64,000 nucleotides of DNA from Gemmiger sp. An50 (GCF_002161595.1 NZ_NFID01000003.1:186001-250000), one strand, 5' to 3'. Positions 17,007-25,856 are shown, counted from the stretch's first letter. Translations and numbers: made by a program. Notes: generated by a model from the letters alone, not told the origin.

Positions 17007-17172
17007 GATTGACCTCACTTTCCGGCCGAAGGGCCGGGGATACTGGGCTTTATTGTATCATATCGACGCGTCAGAATCCAGCGCGGCGGCGGGTTTTCCC
17101 GATGACAATTGCTTTAAAATGGCGAAACTCTGCGGCTTTTGTGGGGAAAAAACCGGCAAAGCAGCAAAAAAC

Positions 17173-17222
17173 TTGCGCACGCAAACAAAAAGGTTGCGCG
17201 CGCAAGCAATTCGCCGTATAAT
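17173..17222 (+). promoter_or_regulatory. marR promoter with two palindromic operators
   Basis: TTGCGC (17194-17199), 17 bases, TATAAT (17217-17222). The -35 is the left half of a perfect 12-bp palindrome TTGCGCGCGCAA (17194-17205). A second near-palindrome, TTGCGCACGCAA (17173-17184), is centred 21 bp upstream, two helical turns away. This fits autorepression by the MarR protein. Confidence 0.7.
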
Positions 17223-17261
17223 CTTATTTGAGAAAATCAGACAAAAGGAGCGGAAAACGCC

Positions 17262-17717
17262 ATGCAGTTTATCAAATGGATCTCGGTCACTGACCGGTAC
17301 AATAAGATCCATCTGGACCGGATGCTCGCCCCCTTCGGGCTGAACAGCAGCCAGCACATGTATGTGCTGCGCATCTGCGAGGTGCCGGGCATCACTCAGG
17401 ACAAGTTCAACAGCTTTTTTTACATCAACCCCAGCAACATCACCCGTTCGGTGGCCGCGCTGGAGAAGATGGGTTATCTGGAACGGCGTCCCAACGAGAA
17501 GGACAAGCGTACCTGCTGTTTGTATCCCACCGAAAAAGCCCGGGCGGCCTACCAGCCCATCCGGGAGATCTGTGAGGACTGGAACCAGCGCATCACCAGC
17601 GGACTTACCGAGGAAGAGCGTGTTCAGTTTATGAGCTTGCTGGAGCGGGTGGGCGAGGCTGCGGTGGAGCAAAACCGCCTGGAGCTGGAAGCGATGAACC
17701 GGGAAAGGGAGGAATGA
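17262..17717 (+). CDS. MarR family transcriptional regulator
   Basis: A 151-residue regulator with a MarR winged helix: the recognition segment PGITQDKFNSFFYINPSNITRSVAALEKMGYLERRPNEKDKR is read in pieces at residues 43-86, including the wing residues typical of the family (RRPNEKDKRT). Flanking helices form the dimer interface. It precedes a MATE efflux gene by three bp, a classical regulator-pump operon, and twin palindromes overlap its promoter. It probably represses the operon until a toxic ligand releases it. Ligand unknown. Confidence 0.93.
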   Translation: MQFIKWISVTDRYNKIHLDRMLAPFGLNSSQHMYVLRICEVPGITQDKFNSFFYINPSNITRSVAALEKMGYLERRPNEKDKRTCCLYPTEKARAAYQPIREICEDWNQRITSGLTEEERVQFMSLLERVGEAAVEQNRLELEAMNREREE

Positions 17718-17720
17718 GCA

Positions 17721-19106
17721 ATGGCGCAGGAAAACGTACAGGGAACAAACCCTTTGGGCTATGAACCGTTGCCCAAGCTGTTGCGTGGGTACGCAGTCCC
17801 CAGTGTGATCGCCATGCTGGTGAGCTCGCTGTATAATATTGTGGACCAGATTTTCATCGGCCAGGGCGTGGGCTATCTGGGCAATGCGGCCACCAACGTG
17901 GCCTACCCGCTCACCACCATCTGCCTGTCCATTGCGCTGCTCATCGGCATCGGCAGCGCCTCCCGTTTCTCGCTGGAGCTGGGAGCAGGGCATAAGGAAA
18001 ACGCGGAAAAGGCGGTGGGTACCGCCATCACCATGATGTTCACCCTGGGCATCGTGTATCTGGTGGTCATCCAGCTGTTTTTGCAGCCGTTGCTGCGGGC
18101 CTTTGGCGCTACCGCGGAGGTAATGCCCTACGCGGAAAGCTATACCCGCATCACCGCTCTCGGCATGCCGCTGCTGATCGTGACCAACGCCATGAGCAAC
18201 CTGGCCCGGGCGGACGGCAGCCCCAAATATTCCATGACCTGTATGCTGGTGGGTGCCATCACCAATACCATCCTGGACCCTATCTTCATCTTTGTATTTC
18301 GGATGGGCGTTGCGGGTGCGGCCTGGGCCACTGTGATCGGCCAGCTGCTCTCTTTCCTCATGGCGATCAACTATGCCCGGTGTTTCCGTCATATCCATCT
18401 GCAGCCCCATCACTTTGGTTACCGGCTGCGGGAGTGGGGGCGAATCGCCAGCCTGGGTATGAGCAACAGCCTGAATCAGCTGGCCATCACCTTTGTGCAG
18501 ATCGTACTGAACAACTCGCTCACCTTCTACGGTGCGCAGTCGGAATACGGCAGCTCCATCCCGCTGGCAGCCTGCGGGATCGTGATCAAGACTAATGCTA
18601 TTCTGATCGCGGTGCTGGTGGGTATCTCCCAGGGCTCTCAGCCCATCGTGGGCTTCAACTACGGCGCGAAGCAGTATGACCGGGTACGTGGAACCTATAA
18701 ACTGGCCATCAGCTGCAACCTGGTGGTATCAGCCATCGGATTTGTGATGTTCCAGTTCTTTCCCCGGCAGATCATTTCGGTGTTCGGCACCGGCGATGCG
18801 CTGTACTTCGAGTTTGCGGTACGCTTCATGCGCATCTTCCTGTTCATGGTGCTGGTGAACGGTGTGCAGCTGATCTCCTCCAATTTCTTTGCGGCCATCG
18901 GCAAGCCCATCAAGGGCGTGATCCTGTCGCTCACCCGGCAGGTGTTCTTCCTGGTGCCGCTGCTGCTGATCCTGCCGCTCTTCTTCGGCATCGACGGCAT
19001 CCTATTTGCCGGGCCCATTGCGGACAGCGTGGCTTTTGTGACCACCATCGTTCTGATCAGCCGGGAGCTGAACCATATCCGTCAGCTGGAGCAGCAGGCG
19101 GCATAA
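17721..19106 (+). CDS. MATE family efflux transporter
   Basis: A 461-residue multidrug/Na+ (or H+) antiporter with 12 hydrophobic segments arranged as two six-helix MatE halves. It starts after a 25-residue cytoplasmic stretch and shows AVPSVIAMLVSSLYNIVDQI, the usual first-helix motif, and GISQGSQPIVGFNYGAK in the second half. It belongs to the NorM/DinF-like clostridial subgroup. It is co-transcribed with the upstream marR gene, so export of the MarR ligand is likely. Confidence 0.95.
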   Translation: MAQENVQGTNPLGYEPLPKLLRGYAVPSVIAMLVSSLYNIVDQIFIGQGVGYLGNAATNVAYPLTTICLSIALLIGIGSASRFSLELGAGHKENAEKAVGTAITMMFTLGIVYLVVIQLFLQPLLRAFGATAEVMPYAESYTRITALGMPLLIVTNAMSNLARADGSPKYSMTCMLVGAITNTILDPIFIFVFRMGVAGAAWATVIGQLLSFLMAINYARCFRHIHLQPHHFGYRLREWGRIASLGMSNSLNQLAITFVQIVLNNSLTFYGAQSEYGSSIPLAACGIVIKTNAILIAVLVGISQGSQPIVGFNYGAKQYDRVRGTYKLAISCNLVVSAIGFVMFQFFPRQIISVFGTGDALYFEFAVRFMRIFLFMVLVNGVQLISSNFFAAIGKPIKGVILSLTRQVFFLVPLLLILPLFFGIDGILFAGPIADSVAFVTTIVLISRELNHIRQLEQQAA

Positions 19107-19120
19107 GGCGGTTCCTGTGA

Positions 19121-19175
19121 TAAAAAAGTAGCCGCTGTCCTTCTCTCAAAAAGAGAAAGGACAGCGGCTTTTTTA
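19121..19175. terminator. Bidirectional terminator between MATE and MoxR genes
   Basis: Stem AGCCGCTGTCCTTCTCT paired with AGAGAAAGGACAGCGGCT, loop CAAAA, with flanking A- and T-runs. Confidence 0.85.
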
Positions 19176-19182
19176 TGTGATC

Positions 19183-20715
19183 TTACAGCTTCAGCGCTTC
19201 GCCGGGCGTGCCGTTCTGGGCGGCCCGAGCAGCGGCGATCTCGCCCAGCAGGGCGTTTTCGGTGTCCGCAAAGAGCAGGTCTTTGTTGTGGGCGAAGTAG
19301 GCCTCGCAGCCGAAGGTCTCAATGTACCAGGAGGTATAGAAGCCCGCGGTCAGCTCGGTGGCGAAGATCACCAGCTCCTGGCTGCCGGGCAGGCTCTCAT
19401 CCAGGAAGGCGAAGGCGTTGGAGAGATAGCTGCCGGTCTCATCGGCGGCAGCGGCCCGCTGGTCCAGCGTTTCGGCGAACAGCTCCTTGAGCCGGTCGAA
19501 GGGCTCGGCGGGGGCCTCCAGCTCCAGCGTGTGCAGGTAGCCTTCCAGGGTGCGGGCGGCCTGGTTCAGCAGCTGCATGCCCTGACGGTCGGCGCTGCCC
19601 GCTTCTTTTTTGGCGACGATCTGACGGTCCAGCCCTGCCAGCTCGGCGGTCAGGATCTGGGCGGCGGGGGTCTGGCCCAGCGCGGCCTTCACCCGCAGCA
19701 GGCTTTCGTGCAGAAGGCCCGCCAGCTGGTCCAACTGCCAGGCGGCGCGGGCGCTCTCGTTCAGGCGGGAGAGCACCAGCCCCAGCACGCTGAGCTTTTC
19801 GTCAAAGGGGGCGGCGGCCAGCTCCCGGGCCCGCAGGGGCTCCCAGCTGCCGTTCAGGATCTCTTCCACCCGGTAGACCCGGCGGTACTTGGCATACAGT
19901 TCCAGATAGTTGGCGAAGTCCTTGGCGATGGTGGGCATCTGCAAATACTGGCCCACCACCTCCCGGTCGGCGGTAAGTTCCAGGGCCTCGTAGGTGTGCA
20001 GGATCTCGGAAAGGTCCTCCCAGCCGCGGGCGGTGACGAACTGCATGCCCTCCGGTCCGGCTTCCACCTTATAAAAGTGGTCCTTTCGGATGTCCAGATA
20101 GGGGAGGATGGCCCCATGGATGCCCCGGCGCAGGGCGTATTCCTTCCAGGCGGCGTAGTCCTCCTTCACATCGATGCGCTTGACACGGTCCAGGGTCACT
20201 ACGTCGAACTCCCGCACGGATTTGTTGTACTCCGGCGGGTTGCCTGCGGCAGCGATGATCCAGCCCTCCGGCAGCCGCTGGTTGCCGAAGGTTTTGCATT
20301 GCAAAAATTGCAGCATCATGGGGGCCAGCGTCTCTGAGATGCAGTTCACCTCGTCCAAAAAGAGGATACCCTCCTTGCGGCCGCTGCGCTCCATGGCCTG
20401 CCAGACCGCCGCCAGAATCTCGCTCATGGTGTATTCGGTCACGGCGTATTCCTTGCCGCTGAAGGTGCGGTGCTCGATGAAGGGCAGACCCAGGGCACTC
20501 TGGCGGGTGTGATGGGTGATGGTGTAAGCCACCAGGTCGATGTCCAGTTCATTCGCGATCTGCTCCATGATCTGGGTCTTGCCGATGCCCGGAGGGCCCA
20601 TCAGCAGAATGGGCCGCTGGCGCACGGCCGGAATGCGGTAGGCGCCGAATTCGTCCTTGGCCAGGTAGGCGCGCACCGTGTTGATGATCTCTTGTTTGGC
20701 TCGTTTGATGTTCAT
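19183..20715 (-). CDS. MoxR-like AAA ATPase
   Basis: A 510-residue ATPase. Walker A is GPPGIGKT (about residues 39-46), Walker B ILFLDEVN (about 117-124) and sensor 1 lies in IIAAAGNPPEYN. The C-terminal 220 residues are helical and lack known motifs. MoxR ATPases act as chaperone-like machines with VWA proteins. It is third in an operon with a leucine-rich-repeat protein and a VWA-like protein; its ribosome-binding site overlaps the end of the VWA gene, five bp away. Confidence 0.9.
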   Translation of the reverse strand: MNIKRAKQEIINTVRAYLAKDEFGAYRIPAVRQRPILLMGPPGIGKTQIMEQIANELDIDLVAYTITHHTRQSALGLPFIEHRTFSGKEYAVTEYTMSEILAAVWQAMERSGRKEGILFLDEVNCISETLAPMMLQFLQCKTFGNQRLPEGWIIAAAGNPPEYNKSVREFDVVTLDRVKRIDVKEDYAAWKEYALRRGIHGAILPYLDIRKDHFYKVEAGPEGMQFVTARGWEDLSEILHTYEALELTADREVVGQYLQMPTIAKDFANYLELYAKYRRVYRVEEILNGSWEPLRARELAAAPFDEKLSVLGLVLSRLNESARAAWQLDQLAGLLHESLLRVKAALGQTPAAQILTAELAGLDRQIVAKKEAGSADRQGMQLLNQAARTLEGYLHTLELEAPAEPFDRLKELFAETLDQRAAAADETGSYLSNAFAFLDESLPGSQELVIFATELTAGFYTSWYIETFGCEAYFAHNKDLLFADTENALLGEIAAARAAQNGTPGEALKL

Positions 20716-20719
20716 GGCG

Positions 20720-22054
20720 TTATGCTCCTTGTGTGGGCTGGGGTGTGGATTCCGTCAGTTCGTCCTCGTCGATCAGCAGGCGGATGCCCCAGGGCGGCAC
20801 CCGTTCCGGGTTTCCCTGGCCCGCCAGCATCACGAACACTGCGTCGTAGGGCGGGCGCTTGGCGGGGTAGACGCCCAGGCCGTCGGTGAAATATAAAATT
20901 CCTTTCAGGTGGCGGAAGGCGCCCTCCTCCCGAAGCTTGTTCACATGCTCAAACACAGGGCGGAAATCCGTGGCGCTCTGGCCGATCAGCTCAAAATGCT
21001 CCATGTAATCCGCCAGCTCCTCGGCGCTGGTGATGGTTTTATCCGCCCGCAGCTGGTCGTCGCATTGCAGGATGCGCAGCTGAAAGCGGCGGAAAAAGCT
21101 CTCGGTGTTCTTTAAAATGGCATAGGTGTAGGAAAGAAAGCTGCGCACCAGCGCGCCGGAGGTGGACATGGAGGTGTCGATGGCGATGACCAAATCCTCA
21201 ATGCGTCGGGCCTCCCGTGTCTCCAGCGGCTCGATCAGCGGCATGTTGCCGTAGCGGCGCAGGCCGTAGGTGTAGTAGCCGTAGTCGAAGGAATCCACGT
21301 CTACGTTCATCTCCTCGCCCAGCACTGCGAACCGGTGCAGGAAGGCCTTGTAGTTGGCGGTGGGGCGGTTCTCCACTCGCAGCCGTTCCAGCACCGCGTC
21401 GTCGCCCGCGCCCGCTTCGGTGTACATGGTCTCCAGCTGGGTCTGGATTCGCTCGGCGATGTTCTGCCACTGGCTGGAAGCGTTCTGCTCCTGCTCGTCA
21501 TTCTGTGCCCGCTCCCACAGCCGGTGGTCGTCCTCCAGAAACTCCCGGGCCAGAGTGGCTTTGTCCATTTCGTCCAGCGGATGGCGGCGGAAGTACCGGT
21601 AGACGGCCTCGGCCGTGATCACCTTCATTTCCGCCTGCAAAAGACCGTACCAGTGGGCCCGGCGGGGTCGGGGTGTGGCGGGGACCAGGCAACGCTGGGG
21701 CAGGGCATCCAGGATGGACTCCACCGCGATGTCGCAGGCAAGGTCCCAAAGGTCACCGTCCCGACCGGCCTTTTTGGGCGGGTGGCGCAGCATGCAGTGC
21801 AGAAGACTGTGCAGGTAGGTACGGCAGACCAGGCTGCGGGCCCGCTCATACCGCTGGGCTAAATAAGCTCCGTTGTAGTAGAGAGCTGTGCCGTCGGTGG
21901 CGAGGCTCGGAGTGGATTCGCGGGTGCTCAGCGGCAGGCTGCACAGCGCCGCATCCAGAAAGGGCAGGTTCAGATACAGTTCGCTGCGGGCCGCAGTTAA
22001 AATCTTCTGGCCAAGCTCCGGCCAGGGGTCGTGTCGTTGTTCTTGTTGCATCAT
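20720..22054 (-). CDS. VWA-like domain / putative metallopeptidase protein (DUF2201-type)
   Basis: A 444-residue protein. The N-terminal half holds LLHCMLRHP (HxxxxxH-like, about residues 84-92), resembling the predicted metallopeptidase part of DUF2201 proteins; the second half has DLVIAIDTSMSTSGALV (about 275-291), a MIDAS-like D-x-S-x-S motif of VWA domains. Such proteins pair with MoxR ATPases. The ATG at 22054 has GAGG six bases upstream; a GTG at 22066 would overlap the preceding gene. It is the middle gene of the LRR-VWA-MoxR operon. Confidence 0.85.
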   Translation of the reverse strand: MMQQEQRHDPWPELGQKILTAARSELYLNLPFLDAALCSLPLSTRESTPSLATDGTALYYNGAYLAQRYERARSLVCRTYLHSLLHCMLRHPPKKAGRDGDLWDLACDIAVESILDALPQRCLVPATPRPRRAHWYGLLQAEMKVITAEAVYRYFRRHPLDEMDKATLAREFLEDDHRLWERAQNDEQEQNASSQWQNIAERIQTQLETMYTEAGAGDDAVLERLRVENRPTANYKAFLHRFAVLGEEMNVDVDSFDYGYYTYGLRRYGNMPLIEPLETREARRIEDLVIAIDTSMSTSGALVRSFLSYTYAILKNTESFFRRFQLRILQCDDQLRADKTITSAEELADYMEHFELIGQSATDFRPVFEHVNKLREEGAFRHLKGILYFTDGLGVYPAKRPPYDAVFVMLAGQGNPERVPPWGIRLLIDEDELTESTPQPTQGA

Positions 22055-22062
22055 AGGGTGCC

Positions 22063-23043
22063 TCACAGGTCAAAAGATCGGGCCCGGGGCGCGCCGAAGC
22101 GCCGGTTCTGGTATTCCAGCAAAAGACCCAGCGCCTCGGTGTGGCGGGCGGCGCGGGCCAGCTCGCAGCCCTCGGCCAGTGCCTGCCGGTCCAGCAGGTC
22201 CAGCCCCAGCACAAAGGCCAGGGGCACGGTGTCCGTCTCGGACAGAACCAGCTCCAGCAGCTGGGCCGTGTGCTGGGAAAGACAAGTCAGATACGCGGCG
22301 CGGGCGGCCGCGCTCAGCTGCACCGGAAAGCGCAGCCGGTCCAGCGCCATACGCACTGCCAACGAAAACTCGTGGGTGCGCAGCAAAAGGTCCAGCGAGG
22401 CGTCGTACTGGTCGTAGCGGAACCGGTGGCCGTCAAAGCTCTGGCGGCACAGATAACCCACGCCCCGGATGTTGTAATGGAAGATATGGGGCGCCGCCAT
22501 CTCTTCGTAATCCTCGTCGTAAGCGGGGAAGAAGAGGCGGCACTCCGGCCCGGCGGCGGGGACAAAGCGCAGCTCCAGCTCACCGGAATATTCCTGCAGC
22601 AGGCTGCGCAGGCAGCGGCATTCCTCCGCCGGAGCGGCCAGGGTCATCCGCCGCAGGGAAAAGCAGTTCATAAAAGCATCGGTGCCCACGCTCTGCAGGC
22701 TGCCGCCGATTTCCAGCGCCTCCAGCCCGGTGCAGCCGTAAAAGGCGTAGTTGCCCAGAGAAAGGTCCTTTTGGGGCAGACGCACCAGCCGCAGAGCTGC
22801 CGCGTTGTGGGCGGGTGCTTTCTCTCCGCCGCTGGTCAGCAAAAGCTGAAACGCCCCTTCGGGCAGCTGCCTGGGCTCCCGGGCGCTGAAGGCATAATCC
22901 CCCAGGCGGGTGATGGGCAAGCCGTCCAGCTCGTCGGGCAAAAGCAGCTGGGGGGCGCTGGTCTCGCAGCGCAGCAGGGCGATGCCGGTTTCCTCTTGGA
23001 TGCAGGTGAGCAGCGCGTCGCAGTCGGCGGAAAGGGAACGCAT
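22063..23043 (-). CDS. Leucine-rich-repeat-like protein, first gene of the MoxR-VWA operon
   Basis: A 326-residue protein with BspA-type (LRR_5) features in its first half: LPDELDGLPITRLGDYAFSA, LGNYAFYGCTGLEALEI and VGTDAFMNCFSLRRMTL, the A-F-x-x-C-x-x-L pattern repeated. The second half is helical and has no motif I recognise. There is no signal peptide, so unlike most BspA proteins it is probably cytoplasmic. It is the promoter-proximal gene of a three-gene unit and may be a binding partner or substrate adaptor of the MoxR-VWA pair. Confidence 0.75.
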   Translation of the reverse strand: MRSLSADCDALLTCIQEETGIALLRCETSAPQLLLPDELDGLPITRLGDYAFSAREPRQLPEGAFQLLLTSGGEKAPAHNAAALRLVRLPQKDLSLGNYAFYGCTGLEALEIGGSLQSVGTDAFMNCFSLRRMTLAAPAEECRCLRSLLQEYSGELELRFVPAAGPECRLFFPAYDEDYEEMAAPHIFHYNIRGVGYLCRQSFDGHRFRYDQYDASLDLLLRTHEFSLAVRMALDRLRFPVQLSAAARAAYLTCLSQHTAQLLELVLSETDTVPLAFVLGLDLLDRQALAEGCELARAARHTEALGLLLEYQNRRFGAPRARSFDL

Positions 23044-23072
23044 GGGCTTATGACTCCTTTGTTTGCGGAATG

Positions 23073-23096
23073 CTCCCCGGGCAAACTGCCCGGGAG
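23073..23096 (-). promoter_or_regulatory. Leader hairpin upstream of the LRR gene
   Basis: CTCCCGGGCA / TGCCCGGGGAG-type stem in the transcribed leader, between promoter and ribosome-binding site. It has no T-run, so it is more likely a stabilising or regulatory structure than a terminator. Confidence 0.4.
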
Positions 23097-23108
23097 ATGA
23101 CTGGTTAT

Positions 23109-23136
23109 ATTATACCACATTGGTGGAGAAAGACAA
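23109..23136 (-). promoter_or_regulatory. Promoter of the LRR-VWA-MoxR operon
   Basis: On the minus strand TTGTCT, 16 bases, TATAAT, about 65 bp before the ATG. Confidence 0.65.
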
Positions 23137-23150
23137 CGGCTTTCGGGCGC

Positions 23151-23195
23151 AAAAAAACCCCGCGTCCGGCCCGGAATGACCGGAGGATGCGGGGA
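23151..23195 (-). terminator. Terminator of the acyltransferase gene
   Basis: On the minus strand a CCCCGC / GCGGGG stem with an inner TCCGG / CCGG pairing, followed by seven T's. Confidence 0.75.
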
Positions 23196-23206
23196 AGGGG
23201 ATGAAT

Positions 23207-24217
23207 TCAGCGGGCGGGATGCCTTGTTCGGCTTGGGCGCGGCTTCAGGACAGGGCGGTTCAGCTGCGGGGCACAGAACGTGGGCCGCAGCAGAGAGGCG
23301 GTAAACCGGTTGCCCAGGATCGCGCAAAGGGTCAGTGCCGCCAGCACAGCCAGACCGATGCCCATCAGCGGCGGCAGGTCCGGGCGCAGCAGCCGCAGGC
23401 TGCGCACGAAAAAGCCGTGCACAAGGAACACCGGCAGGGTGTACTGCCCAAGGGCCGCAACCAAAGGCAGCGGCTGTTTTGGAACGATGAGCAAAAGCAG
23501 GGCGATCCAGGCGGCGCTGGTGGCCAGCAGCAGAACTCGCAGCTCTGGGTCATAGTGCGCGCCCTCATAGGAGCGGCTGGCATAGAACCACACGCTGCGC
23601 ACCACGCCGCGCCGCAGCCAGAGCAGTGTGCCTGCAAGGGCAATCCAGCCGGAGAGCGCGGCGATCACCCCGCGCCGGGGAAGCTGTGGCAACAGGCCTG
23701 CCAGCCCGCCGCCCGCGGCCAGATGCCCGGCGGCGAAGAAGGGCAGCAGAACCAGCGTGCGGGAAAGGCTCATGTTATAGCCGATGGTGGGGTCAAAGCC
23801 GGAGGCCAGCGCAGCGGCCAGGCAGGCCAGCAGAGCAGCCTTCGGGCTTTTTACTCCGTCGATCAGGGGCAAAAGCAGAGTCCAGAGCATCATGGAGAAC
23901 AGGTACCACAGCAGCCAGTAGGGGGTGGTGTACTGCAGCGGAGCGTCGCCGTGAAGCACCAGCCGGTCGAACAGAAGATACAGCGTCTGATACACCAGAT
24001 AGGGGTAGAGCAGCCGCCGGAAAAAGCGGGCCGCGTCGAACCGGGCAAACCAGCCGGAGCAGAACACGAACGCGGGCATATGGAAGGAGTAGATCAGCCG
24101 GTACAGCCAGGCGGCGGCAGGGCCGCCCACCAGCTCCAGCAGGTGGCCGAACACCACCAAAAAAATCAGAATGCCTTTTAAATTATCAAACCGGGCATCC
24201 CGTCGGGAAGTTTCCAT
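23207..24217 (-). CDS. Acyltransferase 3 family membrane protein
   Basis: A 336-residue polytopic protein of the acyltransferase-3 (OafA/NodX/YiaH) family with about ten membrane helices. The start METSRRDARFDNLKGILIFL, then FLVVFGHLLE with the catalytic-type His of helix 1 and FHMPAFVFCSGWFAR, are typical of the fucose 4-O-acetylase-like branch. Such enzymes acetylate surface polysaccharides or lipids. The ATG at 24217 has AAGAAGG upstream; farther upstream codons in the open frame run into the promoter and are excluded. Substrate unknown. Confidence 0.88.
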   Translation of the reverse strand: METSRRDARFDNLKGILIFLVVFGHLLELVGGPAAAWLYRLIYSFHMPAFVFCSGWFARFDAARFFRRLLYPYLVYQTLYLLFDRLVLHGDAPLQYTTPYWLLWYLFSMMLWTLLLPLIDGVKSPKAALLACLAAALASGFDPTIGYNMSLSRTLVLLPFFAAGHLAAGGGLAGLLPQLPRRGVIAALSGWIALAGTLLWLRRGVVRSVWFYASRSYEGAHYDPELRVLLLATSAAWIALLLLIVPKQPLPLVAALGQYTLPVFLVHGFFVRSLRLLRPDLPPLMGIGLAVLAALTLCAILGNRFTASLLRPTFCAPQLNRPVLKPRPSRTRHPAR

Positions 24218-24284
24218 GAAAAACGCCTTCTTTGATGGTAAGTTATCATGTGGTCCACACCGGGTCCGGGCGAAACCGCATTCG

Positions 24285-24313
24285 ATTGTAGCACATTCTG
24301 TCCTGCAATGCAA
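24285..24313 (-). promoter_or_regulatory. Promoter of the acyltransferase gene
   Basis: On the minus strand TTGCAT, 17 bases, TACAAT, 68 bp upstream of the start. It is back to back with the ybjQ promoter. Confidence 0.65.
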
Positions 24314-24334
24314 AGTGCTTTTTGTTCGCTGCCA

Positions 24335-24363
24335 TTGTCTTTTGAACAGGTGGATGCTATAAT
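24335..24363 (+). promoter_or_regulatory. Promoter of the ybjQ-like gene
   Basis: TTGTCT, 17 bases, TATAAT, ending 46 bp before the ATG at 24410. Only about 20 bp separate it from the divergent acyltransferase promoter. Confidence 0.65.
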
Positions 24364-24409
24364 GAGAAAAAACGGGCATTGACCCGTGCCGGAAAAGGAG
24401 ATGTTGTTG

Positions 24410-24730
24410 ATGATCATTACCACTACCCCCTCGGTGGAGGGGCGTTCCATTCGGGAATACAAGGGCATCGTATTCGGCGAGGTCATCTCCGGTGTGGATA
24501 TCTTTCAGGATATCGGTGCCGGGCTGCGAAACATCTTCGGCGGGCGCAGCTCCGGGTATGAAGAGGAACTGAAAAACGCCCGCATTCAGGCCCTGGAGGA
24601 GATGGGTACCCGCGCGGCCCATCTGGGCGCGGACGCAGTGGTCGGCGTGCGCGTGGATTACGAGGTGCTGGGCAGCAACAACGGCATGCTGATGGTGAAT
24701 GTGTCCGGCACTGCGGTGGTGCTGGACTGA
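24410..24730 (+). CDS. YbjQ family (UPF0145) protein
   Basis: A 106-residue protein matching the full YbjQ family length. It begins [20 protein letters not shown], has [19 protein letters not shown] and [20 protein letters not shown], and ends with NVSGTAVVL; these follow the family order exactly. YbjQ proteins form pentamers and were once called heavy-metal-binding, but their role is unproven. The ATG at 24410 gives correct spacing (eight bases) from AAGGAG; an ATG at 24401 abuts it. Confidence 0.93.
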   Translation: MIITTTPSVEGRSIREYKGIVFGEVISGVDIFQDIGAGLRNIFGGRSSGYEEELKNARIQALEEMGTRAAHLGADAVVGVRVDYEVLGSNNGMLMVNVSGTAVVLD

Positions 24731-24750
24731 GCCGCCCGAAAGAAAATGCA

Positions 24751-24793
24751 GAAGGCCCGCCCCGGGGATTTTTCCCGGGACGGGCCTTTTTGT
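24751..24793 (+). terminator. Terminator of the ybjQ-like gene
   Basis: Stem AGGCCCGCCCCGGG / CCCGGGACGGGCCT followed by TTTTTG. Confidence 0.85.
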
Positions 24794-24994
24794 ATGCCTT
24801 AAAAATACAATATCACAGCATCTTCATAAAGCGAGCTGATCTTTCACAGCCGTCACACGGTTTATTCAGCGGCAGTTAAAAATTGGCCGGTACAATACAA
24901 AGCGTAAGGTTCACTGCTCTCAACCCAGTAAAAGGGCAGACAAAAAACAATCCGCTGCCGGTCCGATTGAGCCGACGGGCGGCGGTTTATATAG
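24794..24994. other. Gene-free stretch between ybjQ and coaX
   Basis: Together with the two terminators this interval separates converging genes. I see no convincing ORF, promoter or RNA family. Around 24949-24990 there is a loose hairpin (CAATC...GATTG, CCGCTGCC...GGCGGCGG) of uncertain meaning. Confidence 0.5.
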
Positions 24995-25031
24995 ATAAAA
25001 CGCCCGAGGCCGAAGCCCCGGGCGTTTTCCG
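24995..25031 (-). terminator. Terminator of coaX
   Basis: Stem AAAACGCCCG / CGGGCGTTTT with an inner GG/CC pair, T-rich on the minus strand, 16 bp beyond the coaX stop. Confidence 0.8.
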
Positions 25032-25046
25032 TTTCGTTCAAAAAAA

Positions 25047-25820
25047 TTACTTCTGCTGGTTTTTCTGGTAAATGAGCAGCAGGCCCTTCAGAAGCAGCGC
25101 GTCGTCGATGATGATCTTGTGGCGGCAGTGGGGCACGATCACATTGGCCAGACCGCCGGTGGCAACCACGGTCACCGGCTCGCCCAGCTCCTCCTGGATG
25201 CGGTCGATCAGACCGTCCAGGCAGGCGGCGTTGCCGTGGATGATGCCGCTCTTCATGCACTCGATGGTGTTTTTGCCGATCAGGCGGCGGGGAGAATCCA
25301 GACTGATTTTCGGCAGCTGGGAGGTGTGGCGTACCAGCGCTTCCAGCGAGGCGTTCACGCCCGGCAGAATCATGCCGCCGATGTAGCTCTTCTCCGCGTC
25401 CAGCACCTCCACGGTGGTGGCGGTGCCCAGATCCACAATCACCAGGGGCACCGGGTAATCCCGGATGCCAGCCACGGCGCACACCACGCGGTCGCTGCCC
25501 AGTTGGGCGGGGTTGTCCATCTTGATGTGCAGCCCGTTCTTCACGCCGGGGCCCACCACCATGGCCTCGTGGCCGGTGGCTGTGCGCACCGCCTGGCAGA
25601 TCAGGTTGGTGATGGGCGGCACCACCGACGAGATGATCACGCCCTCCAGCGTGTTCATATCCACATTATAAAGCTCCAGCACGTTTTTGATGCTGATGGC
25701 ATATTCCAGCGAGGTCTTGCCCAGATCGGTGGAGAGCCGTTCCACAAACACGATGTTCTCCTCGGATTCCAGGTAGCCGATCACGATGTTGGTGTTGCCG
25801 ATGTCCAGTGCCAGGATCAT
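25047..25820 (-). CDS. coaX: Type III pantothenate kinase
   Basis: Phosphorylates pantothenate, the first step of CoA synthesis; the type III enzyme is insensitive to CoA feedback and needs a monovalent cation. The 257-residue protein has the ASKHA phosphate motif MILALDIGNTNIVIG at the N-terminus, DNPAQLGSDRVVCA and VIVDLGTATTVEVLD, and GGMILPGVNASLEAL. It follows the ECF S-component by 36 bp on the same strand, and coaBC lies just beyond on the other strand, so this is a pantothenate-to-CoA neighbourhood. Confidence 0.97.
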   Translation of the reverse strand: MILALDIGNTNIVIGYLESEENIVFVERLSTDLGKTSLEYAISIKNVLELYNVDMNTLEGVIISSVVPPITNLICQAVRTATGHEAMVVGPGVKNGLHIKMDNPAQLGSDRVVCAVAGIRDYPVPLVIVDLGTATTVEVLDAEKSYIGGMILPGVNASLEALVRHTSQLPKISLDSPRRLIGKNTIECMKSGIIHGNAACLDGLIDRIQEELGEPVTVVATGGLANVIVPHCRHKIIIDDALLLKGLLLIYQKNQQK

Positions 25821-25856
25821 ATGTCAAAACTCCTCGTTGCTCGATGTATGTGTGAT

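Noticed and set aside
14835-17012. A 725-codon frame antisense to rlmD, LURP-one and NSS genes
   Set aside because: It spans three convincing genes on the other strand and has no family features.
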